NCBI GenBank assembly: GCA_916613615.1
Contig: OU744736.1
Location: forward strand, 10,303,724-10,367,723
Direction of reading: 5' to 3'
Source: Steromphala cineraria
Lineage: Eukaryota > Mollusca > Gastropoda > Trochida > Trochidae
DNA length: 64,000 bases
The notes under the pieces are model-generated. The model was not told the DNA's origin and did no database searches. It saw nothing but the letters and a program-made list of their open reading frames with translations. Positions 28,801-48,665 of this stretch are shown in pieces; within the stretch, counting starts at the first letter, position 1, and the number at the start of each line of letters is the position of its first letter. The position numbers and the translations under genes are program-made.

Positions 28801-31163
28801 TTTTGGTAAAGCTGCAAGCTAATTGGTTGTTGAGTTAACTTTGAAGCCAATGATCAAGCTTGTATCAGCTTGGCATCATGGGCCCAGACCAAAGGTTGAT
28901 CAAATTTCTTTGACATTGGTAAGCAAGCATGTTGAACATTTCACAACGATAATTTCAAGCAACATATACCACAAGTGACACCAAGAACATCTTAATTTCC
29001 CCTAGTTTTATACAATGATGAATGAAAGTGTAAGACTATGAAGTGTTGGAATGACAAGAAATTTTTTTACATAGTTCAATTATGCGTGTGACAATACCAC
29101 ATAGAGCTTGTCAAATAGGTAAGCTCTGTCACTTTACATGATTTCCATGAACTTATTTCTATAATTAATTAATTCTAGCTTGACAGAATAATTCATCATT
29201 TCATGAAGTTTAATTCGTTTTAAAAACATATTTCAATCATAATTCCATATTCATGTCTTAGATGTTACATTCACAGTGCTAATTCAAAGAGTACCGAAAT
29301 TCGGTAATAAATGTAATCTATTTGACATAAAAATATGTCAAACGCTTTACATTTTGGGAAACTTCATTATAAAAACGGTATTAAAAAATTTAAGGTTTGG
29401 TTCTTTTGGACAATCACAGTGCTTTAGATTTAAGGCAGTAACTACATACGTTTGCATATTCATATATCACCGTCATTCACACAAATATCAATTGCTTTAG
29501 AAAAATTGAGGAAACAAACTTAAGCATTCTTATCATGAGATGTTGGTTTGTACAATTTTTATCTGTAAGTTATTTACAATAGAAATTCATTTATCAAGAA
29601 TATTATATACAATTGAATTCACAGATGACCTGACGGTATCAAGATAATGAAGCGTAGCTCTGGATAACTTTGAGACACCTATATTTAACATTTCCTTTGT
29701 GACACAGAATAGCTTAACCCATCAAATGATTGCCAACATTCAATACCTTTTCCCTTTGAAGCCTAATGTTGTATTCCTTGACATTTGCTTAATTACATTT
29801 CAAGAACTTCGGTAAGTAACCAAAGACAAAGATCTCACTTATTGAGTAAAGTGTAATGTGTAATGGGGTGAACACCATAAGGAAAACCAATATAGAATAA
29901 ATATCTGTATTCCTCCTAACATTGATATATATGTTTATATATATATTTATATATATGCTCTTTAAAACACTCAAATATAGCTCTCTATGTTAATGTTAAT
30001 CGTTTGGTTGGCTATGGGCGTGAAAACATCAACAGCGTACAAAATGTTAATAACAACTGAAGTGGAAGCAGGCGGTTTGCACTACGGTGCGGCCCGGTAA
30101 ACAAATATACAACAAACAAAACAACACATTCTCCTGTAAATAGAAGCCACAAAACTTGGCTCAGGTGCACAAAGATTGCCTATGGCTTATGTTAGTTTTG
30201 TAGGTCAATCAGGACCTAACTGTGTTTGGTTGTTTTTCAATGACATTGTTGGAAGTTTGAAAATGATATGTTGTTTAAATGAACATCGCACCATTTCACA
30301 ATGTCATTGAAACACATTTCGTCTCTTCTCCATTTGAAAATGGTACATAGACTACATTTTGAAGATATGAAATATGACAAAATTTAAATATAATGAAAGA
30401 AATGCATTGTCCAAAATTGTATTAATTCATAATTTAAATGATAATGGTTTTCACATCGTACGTTCTTGGAAGGAATTGAACATTTAACCAAATCTCCTTG
30501 ACACTTCTATGCACTTAAGCCTAAGCACCCTTCATGCACATGGGCCCAGTCTTCTGTCGGTGATAGATTATAGGGACACCTCCCACAAGGACTTCATAAT
30601 GAAGCGTATAGGAAGAACTGGCTACAGTCTGTAGTATATAGATATGGGGTCCTCTACAGCGTAGAATGTGGAGCTTAACTCGGGTATCATCTAATACATT
30701 AATCTTCACCCACTACAATAATCCAGGGCTCCCTTTCACGAAACAAACTTAAGGTAATCAATGGGTTCATGGAATGAAAACCTACTGGCTTTATTATTGG
30801 ATTGACCAATATCTGATTGATACTGCCTACAAACATGCTTGCTAGCTTGGATATTTCAAAGAACTGTTGAGTTTGAACTTCAGATGCCCAGGGCCTAGCA
30901 AATTCAATTCAGTGTGTTAAGATCACCAATCATTAATGAAGAGCAATAATGAAAATTGTAGTGAAAAACAGTAAACCGTGTCCCAATGTCTAAACAATAT
31001 CCAAGGTGAGAGAGTTACACTCTATGAAAAACCTGGTCATATAATGTAGCAGTCAACATATGTTAACCCCATGCAAGCCGAGAGTGTGAAAGGGAGCCCA
31101 GTCAGGTAGAGCGGGTGTAAGGAAGCTGGTCTGTAAGTATCACAGTCCCGCAGATTGCTTCAC
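25900..31163 (-). other. Probable long syndapin 3' UTR / intergenic sequence
   Basis: This 5.2 kb downstream of the syndapin stop has almost no interspersed repeats and no coding frame, as expected for a long 3' UTR. Minus-strand AATAAA motifs that could serve as polyadenylation signals include one near 30790 (about 370 nt after the stop) and one near 25915. A small imperfect palindrome lies at 27000-27094 (GTGCTAAGATAG / CTATCTTAGCAC). The true end is undetermined; the converging RIC3 3' end lies near 23.3 kb. Confidence 0.35.
27000..27094. repeat. Small palindromic element
   Basis: GATTTTCGAAACTCTCTCAG at the left pairs with CTAAGAGAGCTTTGAAAATC at the right, and the internal GTGCTAAGATAG pairs with CTATCTTAGCAC. 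The total is about 95 bp with a loop of about 30 bp. It looks like a short foldback MITE. Confidence 0.5.
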
Positions 31164-38130
<6,967 letters not shown>

Positions 38131-39482
38131 CCTGGCTGCTTCCGTCTATCTGAGAAGAGGAGATTGTCATCAACATGTGCTTTGTTCACAGGGGGAATAA
38201 CCCACAGCAGCAGCCACTAGACACTAGAGAATAAGGCTTTACTGAAAATAAATTAAAGTCCTTTCCTAATGTGTGATAGTCATTTACACTTACTTGACCA
38301 TATTATCCATACATGTATCAGTATCAGTATCAGTATCTTGATGGCTAGACATCATTTTGACAAGTAATGGGCTACAGTGGTTATTTCTAACCGCTACTAC
38401 AAAAGTTAATCCTCCTAAAATTGTAAACGCATTTACTCCAAAATGTGCATGAAATCAAAGAAATTTTCTTATATCTACTAACTAATAGGAAACTATTGTT
38501 ATCATTTGATTATATATGACTCTTGATAATTACCTACATAGACTTGATATTGTGCTATATAAATATACAGTAGGGAATAGTAAGTAAGTAGTCATACTCT
38601 AAGTCTGTGTTTGAACAATAGGGATGTTAGATACATATTACAATACAGTCAAATTATGCGACATTAATATATATTAATTATACCTATCTATGAGAGATAC
38701 AAATATGAATTCACTTATCTAAAACTAATATTTCTATCAAAAATCATTTGAGTAACCACCAGCTTTGTTAACATAAAAACAAGCCAACACCTTAATGAAA
38801 AAGACATAATACATATATATTATATATATATAATATATAATACTTTAATAGGGCATGGGTTATTATGGATAACCCTTACATTTCTAACAGTAAAATAAAT
38901 CTCAACTATTCTAATTTAGGTCTGAAACACTCAAGCAGTCCTTAGCAACAGGGAAGTGCCAAATCACACTATAGATTTATCAATTGAAGTTTCTATATAT
39001 GTAATATTACATTATGTCCTGGGTCCTAGTAAACTTAATCCGGGATAAAAATAATTTGTCCAATGATATTATTTAATTAATCTGAACTGAAATGAATCAT
39101 TTTACCTTTAACTTCCCAATTTTATATGAACATATATATATATATATATATATATTTGTAACAGTATATTGTTATTTCCTGTTAATCATAGTCACAATGA
39201 AACACAAGTTGATATTGTTACAATGCTTTATGAAACCTTCGATAATAAAAGATCTTAAATCATATCATTTCATTTCTATTATGACCGCATTACCAGCATA
39301 AACAATAAAATTCAACATGATGATTTTCAGCAACAGTCAGATAAAGTAAAATTGATTTTGATAATATGTTGCAATTGTTACTGAAAGTAATTCAATCATT
39401 GAAGCACGTCAAAGTCTAAGAGCTGGTGATTATGAAAGCTTATCATCCTCACCTCACAGAGTATTAGGAGCAACAACAACAC

Positions 39483-40022
39483 AGAGGTATAATCATTCAA
39501 CACAGAGGTATAATCATTCAACACATTGGCATTATCATTCAACACATTGGCATTATAATTCAACACAGAGGTATTATCATTCAACACAAAGTTTTTATCA
39601 TTCAACACATTGGCATTATCATTCAACACAGAGGCATTATCATTCATCACAGAGTTTTTTTCATTCAACACAGAGGCATTTTCATTCAACACAGAGGTAT
39701 TATCATTCAACACAGAGGCATGATCATTCAACACAGAGGCATTATCATTCAACACAGAGTTTTTATCATTCAACACATTGGCATTATCATTCAACACAGA
39801 ATTTTTATCATTCAACACATTGGCATTATCATTCAACACAGAGGCATTATCATTCAACACAGAGGCATTATCATTCAACACAGAGGCATGATCATTCAAC
39901 ACAGAGGCATTATCATTCAACACAGGTATTATCATTCAACACAGAGGCATTATCATTCAACACAGAGGCATGATCATTCAACACAGAGGCATTATCATTC
40001 AACACATTGGCATTATCATTCA
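39483..40022. repeat. 21-bp minisatellite in syndapin first intron
   Basis: About 26 units of a 21-bp repeat, consensus ATTATCATTCAACACAGAGGC, with CACATTGGC, TTTTT and TGATC variants alternating. A few units deviate in length. Because 21 is a multiple of 3 it yields spurious ORFs on both strands (a VLNDNAS repeat on minus, an IIIQHRG repeat on plus); neither is a gene. Confidence 0.9.
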
Positions 40023-42417
40023 CCAGTGTTGGATAGAAGAGAAGATCAGACAGTAATGATTACCTTCACACTCAAACCAGCTGTGCACAAGTGACTAACA
40101 ATAACACACGCCACTACAGGATTCAATCTGGAACTTTTGATTTGTCAGGGCGATACCAACCATTAACTGCCACTTAATGTGACACATAAATACGGAAGTG
40201 TAACATATTGAAAGATGTTAACAGAGTTTACTTTCCTTGTCTGTATTGTCTAGTATGCAGGAAGATGAAATCAATACAATGCTCTTGACTATTTCTTATT
40301 GTCTATCTTTCCTGTCTGTTTCAGAGGACAACAAAATAAAGCACAAAAAGAATTTTTCATTAACATGCATCCAACATTCTTTTAATTAATCATAAACAAG
40401 TGAGGGAGCCAGCTAATGTTTTGCACTGCTTGGGTGATAGTTCAGTCATTACTGCGGTAGATAACAATCATATTAGGCTGTTCTTAAATACAACAATTAG
40501 CAAAATAGTTCTTGTTAATTGCAACAATGACATCATATATTCTTCTCTTACAATATAAATATACATTGATTTCATGTAGGTCAACTGATCTTTATCCTTG
40601 ATCTATTTTGGTGTACGAAACAGACTATGCACAATGTAGTCCCAACTGTACAGATGTCAAACCAACAATAAGGATGTGATAAGCCACAGGGATCTCTCAA
40701 ATATTCCTGATAATAGATTTCCATAATTCATTGATTCCTCTGAAAGACATTAACATACAGTTTTCCCAAATCATATCTTGATGAAAATGACATACATAAG
40801 ATGAAATCATAAACTTTCAAGTACAGTTGCACCAAATAAAGTCAACATACATTTCTAGACTTGCATCAACTGCTAAACCTAATATTTGCTCTAGGGTCTT
40901 GACAAGCTGTGAAAAGTGCCCATTCAATGATTCAGTCAATTCAGACATGGTCAATCATTGTCAATACAGCAATCAGGGAAATAGAAGTTTGAGTGAGTGA
41001 GTGAGATATTGTTTCACCACCTAGGGCAATATTTCAGCCAATAAGGCTGTGAAGTTTGATAAACTGTGTATATTTGTACACATAGCAAGATCTGTCAATT
41101 TTGTTAAAGGCCGATTGATTTCACTTATCAAAAGCTTGCTGCCAGTAAGGACTACAGAGTATCTCCTATACACTGTATACTGTGTGAGACATCATCAGAA
41201 AGCACTGATAGTCTATAACTCCTCATGATAACAATCCTACTATGTGCATTATTGTAAGATTACGGTCAATAGCGTTGAGCGCTGCCACAAATCCTTTCTG
41301 ACATCTCAGATCAAACCAAGCCAAAGTCAGGGTCATTTGTATAGTGGCAGATCAATCGCAGACTCATCAGTGATAGAACAAAATAGACACTTTATCTTTG
41401 CTGTGTACTTAGTAATTCTCTATGGGACATTTGTCACATCATTTTCGTTGCAAAAAGTACCAATTCCTTTAAAACTAAAATCCAAATGTTGAACAATTCT
41501 CTTGCCTTCAGCAATGTTTCCCTTTTTAATCTGAAAGAAATATGTTTAAATTATAATAAATAAGATTGATGACCACATAAGACAAGTGAAATTTGGTGTG
41601 ACAAACATCTATTTATTGTGGCCAAACATTCATCTGATCACAATACCATCATTAATGCATGATATGATTTTCAAATCAAAATAATTCTATCTTTATCAGC
41701 ATCCTCGAAAAGAGTATCAATATTTTAGGATCATTATAAAAATATTTATCTTCCCTTCCATGGCATTGTAATAGGTTTATAGTAGATAAACATATATCAT
41801 AAATACATATTATAAAGAATCACTATTTATCATTACAACATTAGGTTTCTCTTTTCATTTATCAATCTTACTATTTACATAAGCACTGCTTGTGGCATTC
41901 AAATGACATTTATTTTCACAATAACTGTTCAACTATAGGGAAAAAATTGCACATGTAAAGGTCAACAAAAACTCAGCTGAAATAAATTTCTCAAAAACAG
42001 TGGCAGTGTTTTAACCCTTATCCTACAGGCTATCTATCAGGCCTACAGCCTCGTGCTCTTACTATGATGTTCAGGGCAAAACTATACTTTATAGCAAAAC
42101 ACATGACAGTTAGGGCTACTTTATTTCTTAAGTATGAACACGTTAAACAAGAGACGATGAAACTCTGAATCTAGCACGAGCACACACAGACTACTTGCCC
42201 CTCCCACTTGTCCTGTACAGTGAAGGTGAACTCATCAACCATAGCCAGATTAGTTCTGGTGACAGGTAGGAAAACACAAAAACAAGGACATCTCACACAC
42301 TACATGTGCCTCGTTAAGGTGACATACTTAACCAGGTGAGGTGACTCGCTGTCTATTAAACGAGCTCACCTGGCTGAAAGTATTAATGCAAGGAGAAAGC
42401 TCTCAACACTACAGTTG

Positions 42418-42600
42418 CTATACATTGTGGTGAAACCTGCAAGCATTGGCTGTAACAATTGAACCATGGGCAACACAGAGCTGAAAGTCAGTGTAGCAAT
42501 GCACCCAAACCTGACTGAGTGTTGAACAGTTCTCTACTGCAGACAACCCCCTGGGGTAATTCAAACCTTCTTGTATTAAAAGACAATTTTTTAAAGGTGA
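42418..42600 (-). repeat. Truncated SINE body
   Basis: The sequence shares the body of the SINE at 50780-51031, including AACTGTTCTCTACTGCAGAC-like text, GCAATGCACCCAA and GAACCATGGG. The tRNA-like head is missing (5'-truncated). It lies inside the syndapin intron. Confidence 0.5.
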
Positions 42601-44419
42601 CAGCAGTTTTACGTTAACAACAAAGTTGATAAAATGACTTGAAAATGTTTTGTTTTGGACCAATTACAAATGGGCACAACCTGCTTGACGAGCAATTATG
42701 GAGAACAGGCATTCGAACAAGCGTGACTTCATGAACATGACAAGGGAAACAATTCTTTGTGTTCACACGAAAAAACAAATGCAAGACCTTTTCAACACTC
42801 TGAACAAATCTTGGTTCGTTATTTTTTTTTTTAAACCAGTGATTACCTATGTATCACGATATCAAAGAATGATACAATACATGTCAGCATACACTATTTT
42901 CAGGGTATTTTGAATAGAGAAGAAAACAATAAGCTTGCCAATCATCTTGCTTTTTTGAATAAAATAAGTAATCTTAAATTTAACAATAAGCATCCCGATA
43001 CAGACATTGTATCACAATATGTATATCATCAATTTAATTAACACAATTATCAATGTTTCGACATATCATCACAAAAGGTATTACAAATATTACAAGTTTA
43101 TTCACTGGTTCTTATTTCATTCCTCAGAGAGGCATTATATCTTATATCATCAGATTTAGTATCACAATTCTAATTTATCAATACACCACCACAACATAAG
43201 GTATCATTAACATTACAAATTTTCCCCGAGTCTTATTTTATTCCACAGGAAGTAGACTAATATTCAGTCTCTTAGATAATAACTAAAAGAAAAAAGATCA
43301 TGTTCAAAATAGAAAAACAAAAATTATTATGAACTAGTATCTGTGTTAAGAGTACTCAGGAAGGTATCTTTGGCACATCTCACAATCTACACATCCCCTA
43401 CTCCTAACCAAACACTGGACGCCAGAGGGTTGGCAAGCTGCCCTCTGACCTCTCACAATAGTTTTATACGTAAACTCAGTAAATAAAGAGCCATTAACTG
43501 TTTATAGGTCCAGATTGAAGATCAGAAACTTGCGTAATGAACAGGTCCAACCAGTTCAAATAAAGCTTACGAGTTCAACAATGGCCGACTGTCATTCATG
43601 TAACACATAAGCCTCAGGATCATGGGGTGTTGGTTAATGTCAATCAAAACATTGATTTTTGATTGAACTTATGAGATTTTGTAAGCATATAGTTGCTTTT
43701 GATTTCAAAGCGTATTATTGTGTCACTGTCATCTACATAAGTTGATCTGTGGTACTTTTCAGTGCAATGGGTTAATTATGTGCCACCATCCACTTATCAA
43801 ATTTTATATTTTCCTATACTATCTATTATGAGTATATGAGTATCTATTTTGGGAAAAAAAATCTTTATACATCACACCTGAAATTGACTTTTGTTGTCAA
43901 CTTAGTATTTATATCTTCTTAATTGGTATCAAAACAAAAATTAAGTGAAGGTATTGTTTTGTATTTCAATAAGCACTAAAGCCTAGGTCAAGTGTAATGT
44001 TTCACCCCTCAGTCTCCAATTTCTTGATTTGAGAGCAACATTGTTTCCTTAATTTCCTATTGAACCCCAGATATGAAATAATATAAATTCATCAACTTCA
44101 CTGCATGTCAAGGCTGCAAAGCAAATGTTCTCATTGGAATCAACATTCCTAATTAAAGTGTGAAAGGACGTGTATTTGTAACTTCAAATGCGACACATTC
44201 CAGCAAGGTGAGGATCATATTACCGGTACAAAGCGAACTAGATGGGCTAGAGAGTGTTAGACACTGTAATCACTGTTCATTGAGAGTACAGGCTTTTTGT
44301 GGACCTCATTGAGGACCTGTTAGGAGTGAACAAAGATTGACTTCTCTGAAACTTGATCCTCAATTTCCACTTCGCTTATAATAAACATACAATACTCTTG
44401 TGTTGATTATGACTTAACC

Positions 44420-45160
44420 CTTTACATGCCACGGGCCAAATAGTGTTACTGTGTTAGGCGTGAACACAGAAATTGGGTATGTATCATATTCTTAGTTTAT
44501 TTGATACAATACATGCAGTGTCATATATAGAGATTATTACCCAAGGGAGTGTGTCATATTACTTTTACGAAACGAGTGTGAATTTTGGTATTACCCGAGC
44601 GAGAGCGAGGGTTATATACAAATTTGCACGAGTTTCGTTAAAGTCTGTCTGTCATATGACACACTTCTGAGGGTAATAATTTCTTTATTACCGATTCTAT
44701 TCCATTTTACCATCTTAGAAATATCCAAGGAACGGGTTGCTTCCCTTGCGAAGGCCGGCTACAGTGACGTCACGAACAATGGTGTTATGACGTCACAGGC
44801 GAAATTATATGGGAACTCGCGCTACAACAATCGTTGCTAGGCAAAAGTGATATGTGCACTAGTGCTCATATTGAAAATATTTTCAACCATATGGGTAATA
44901 AATGAAGATACTTTTTGCAACAACACTTGGTGTTTCTGAATTAACCCCTTACCTGCCAAGGGCCATTAGTGTTACTGTACTAAGTGTGAACACAGGAATT
45001 GGGTATGTATCATATTCTTAGATTAGTTGATCGATACAAGTAGTGTCATACATGAAAATATTTTTTGCAACAACACCTAGTGTTTCTGAATTAACCCCTT
45101 ACCTGCCAAGAGCCAAATAGTGTTACTGTGCTAGGTGTGAGGACACATAGGAATTTCAGG
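44420..45160. repeat. Three related segments around a foldback element
   Basis: Segments starting near 44416, 44943 and 45093 share AACCCCTTACCTGCCAAGGG, TAGTGTTACTGTG and GTGTGAACACAGGAATTGGG. The first is interrupted by a foldback at 44533-44690 with ends ATTATTACCCAAGGGAGTGT / ACACTTCTGAGGGTAATAAT and an inner pair TTTTACGAAACGAGTG / CACGAGTTTCGTTAAAG. After the foldback, about 44750-44850 is locally GC-richer with TGACGTCAC sites. Confidence 0.5.
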
Positions 45161-45799
45161 TGTCATATTATTGGATATAATACATCTATGTGAAGACATT
45201 TTTGCAAATACTTCAGTCTGACTTTATCCAGAGAATAATCTATCCTATAACTTTATACCTAATTCGCGAGTCAAATAAACAAAACACACAAATAAATGTC
45301 AAATCTGAAGACATAAGCCTCTTATCTACTGCATGAACAGCAGGCTTTTTTAAAGGCAATGCAGCACTGCAGCAAGCAAGAAGTTAACACTTTATCTGCT
45401 GAATGAGAAAATAATTCTAAAGGACCAATTGACAGAAATCAAAACTCTTTGAAAAGGCATGAAATGGTTAACCTGCACTCAGTACAAGAAATTATCCAAG
45501 ATTACTCAGTGACCTGCAAACAATCTGCGGTGAACAGGAGAACATAAAAAAGTCTCTCTCAGACATTAAATATTTATCATATCATCTCAGCAACAACACA
45601 AGATACCATATATCTTCTTAAGAAGTTAACTTTACCTGTTCACCCCTACAAACCAGAAATAAGGCACAAAAAACTACTTGCTACCAGTTTCCTAGGGTTG
45701 AAAGGGATAAGCCTTAAACAAAGTAAGTGACTTTAAAGTCAGGTTTAATCTGAGAGTAAGTCAAGCCCAGGGAGGTATACGATGCAATAGGGGTGTGTC

Positions 45800-46200
45800 A
45801 GGGGTACCTCCCCCTCACGGCTGACTGCCTCCCGATTTACCTGTCCTCTGGAATGTCAGGTATGGCTGCAAACAAAGACATTTGACCTATTTATTTGGCT
45901 GCGAGGAGCTCGGTGGTCACATGACTCGGAGACTGAACCTGAGTCAACAGCGTGACCCGTCAATCAGCTCTCGGGATTATAAAACACTGGAGGCATTGTC
46001 TCTTCCATCAAACTGGCTTCTAGCCATCCCACAAACTTCACAGAGCCTCCAACGAGCCTCAACACAAGCCTCAACACTAGGCTACCTGGCTGGAGGGCAA
46101 GAGGAGAGAGTTAGATCTGCTGATGTACAGGAAGGAGACACCGGGCATCACATGCACAATGTGTTCACTGAACCGTACATGCTAAAGTACCTGCCTTTGA
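45800..46200 (-). promoter_or_regulatory. Possible alternative promoter / first exon of syndapin
   Basis: On the minus strand a GC-richer block with an E-box GTCATGTGAC and a TATA/MEF2-like CCAAATAAATAGG at about 45884-45896 is followed by a good donor, GAGGACAG|GTAAATCG, at 45841/45840. It would splice to the coding exon acceptor at 38149. The alternative reading is an internal 25-nt exon, because TTTGCAG precedes CCATACC. This is inference only. Confidence 0.25.
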
Positions 46201-48665
46201 AATGATGAACTCAAATATTTGCCCTTGACAAAAAGCTTACAAATTACAAGTGATATCACTCTGTCCATAAGAAACTAACTTAATTCGGGATGATGAACTC
46301 ACTGAACAGCACATACCAAAGATGAGGATCTTGCATACATGAAAATAACAACAAAACAGTCTGTTCCTATGAACTTCAAATGTTAAACATACAAATATTT
46401 GCACTGACAAAAACTTACTTAATTGCATAATGAGTTAATCCGCCTGTGGCAAAAACATCCATTTCTTTTTGTTTAATTCCAAGATCACAAAAATTGCCTA
46501 CATGTGTATGATAACCATATCCATGAAATACAATGACATGTGAGGAAACAGACCTTTCACAAAGCGATATATATCTCAATATCTAGTAACAATAAGATTT
46601 GATACTTAACATGTCAAATTACTCTATTTTTGGAACATTGGAAACATGTTTTTGTCAAATACCTGCTTTTTAAGCCAAATAAACAATTTTAGCATTTGTT
46701 AAAATTTTCAAACAAGCCCAATGCAGTTATCAACCCATATTATCAGAGTATGATAGAAGTTCAAAGCCTTTGGAAACTGTTTTACTATATGAAACTAGAG
46801 GCAGTTACTCCAATGAACCATCTTCTACCGTCCATTGTCTTTCTTTACAATGGGTCTGTTATTAAATAGACATTTAATAAAATCTAAGAGCATTGTCTAT
46901 TTCAAGCAAAGTAAGCTACCAAACAAATCTTATTCAGCACAAAATATTCAAAGCTAGGTTTTATTACTGTGACCTAGTCCTGTTTCATGACAGTATATCA
47001 AATAGGAGCTTTTTATACAGTCCATTTTCCCAAATCTGTATGTCTAGATTGATTGAATACACATGAAAAGCCTAAAGAAATAAAATAACAGAAATCAAGA
47101 TACTGTAATCCTTTTATATATTTCATATACTAAATTTTAGTCTAACTGTGACCCTTCATAAAGATTTTTATCCTCATGACATTTCTGTATTTATTAACCA
47201 ATTTTGCCCATGGCAAGTAGGTGGTTAATGTTATATCTACATACCTATCTCAGCATGTAGTCCATGTCAGGAATAAATATATATATGTGTTTGACCTACT
47301 TATTGTTTGCTGACAGATAGGTACCCCGTATATTCTTCATGTACAGGTAACTCAATGTGTTATGGATCTATAGGTTATGATGATGGATGAAATAACGGAG
47401 TAAATTTATGGATAAATATCAGAAATAGATATAAGTTTGACCTACTTATCATTTGCTGACAGATAGGGATATTCTTCTGAAACAGGCAACTCAAAGTGCT
47501 AGGGATCTATGGGCTATCATGATGGATGAATTGATTGAGGAAATTTATGGAGAAACTGTGTCATATCGTGCTTATATGTATTATTCTGATTAGGTTGTTA
47601 GATATTCTGGCTTCGTCACAGATGTCCCTTATATGCTGAAGTTATGATCACAGATGTCCCTTATGTGCTGAAGTTATGACTAACTTTTTGTTATGAAAAT
47701 CTTCCGAATTTGTTTATTCATTTGACAATGGATGCATAAAATCATTATTTGTTTGTTATGAAAATGTGTATCCTTTGAAGAAAACCTACGGGTCTTTTGC
47801 ATCACTGATCTGAATGTTGTTTGCAAGCAGGGCTATAAAGTGCAGATGTTGGTGGTAATATTCACCAATCGATGCACACATCTATCACAAGCCACATTTA
47901 CAATGGAAAATTTAATAAATCTTGAATTTGTATCCAACTCTTGCCAGACTCCTTACAACTTGTACTGTTAGACAATAAAACAATTGAGTTTGCAAGTCCT
48001 TCCGAAAACAAAATGATTCCCAATTCGACAAATCTCAGTCGCGACTAGAAAGCACGAATCGCATTAGAAACGTTAAGTGTAACGTGTAACGACCGGGCCA
48101 GATAAACATTAGTATTTGACATCACATTTCAGAGGGCAGAAAGCATCGCTATTGTAATTAATAGGTCAAACCCCAGACAAACACAAAACACAAAACGACC
48201 CACAGACATGGCCAGCCTTTAAAATTTGGAAAATGTTTTCAGTGTCTCTAACGCCAGTATGTCTTAAGCTAAACTGAATAATTTTTTATTAAAGATTCAA
48301 TAAATTTCAACCATTTTTTAATTGAAAAAAATTCTTGCTGAATGACACATCATACTTTAAACAAGGCCTGTAAATAATTGCATGAATTGCAATGCGTGAC
48401 AGATCAACATGACAATGAGATAATTCCTTAGATAACTACTGGTCAAAATATGCAGTAAGAATAAAAACATGAATATTGAATCTTTGGAGATATGCTTGAT
48501 GGTCCAAAAAAGTTCTTCATTAACATTATATATATATATTTTTGCTCATATCAACTGACTACATGGACTGTTGTGATTTCTATTTCTACTTTGTCAGATT
48601 TTTGCATTGATGCATCAATTGTAGTATGCATGATCCATGTCCATTGGGTTTTAATGCATCAGTAG

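Larger units (their letters stand above)
38150..48665 (-). other. Syndapin 5' intron (left part)
   Basis: Between the translation-start exon and 48.7 kb I see only intronic sequence: (AT)n tracts at about 38813-38840 and 39129-39155, the minisatellite at 39483, a gastropod-type GAGTGAGTGAG repeat fragment at about 40991-41050, a partial SINE body at 42418-42600, the foldback at 44533-44690, three related segments around 44420-45150 and a possible alternative first exon near 45841. A tandem duplication of about 165 bp lies at about 47268-47590 (GTTTGACCTACTTAT...TTTGCTGACAGATAGG twice), followed by a 33-bp direct repeat (CACAGATGTCCCTTATATGC) at about 47618-47680. Confidence 0.5.

Noticed and set aside
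39396..40094. ORFs of VLNDNAS and IIIQHRG repeats
   Set aside because: Both derive from the 21-bp intronic minisatellite, on opposite strands of the same DNA.
45882..46205. 107-codon plus-strand ORF in a GC-richer block
   Set aside because: No domain recognised and no matching splice sites; the block is better explained as a possible regulatory region on the minus strand.
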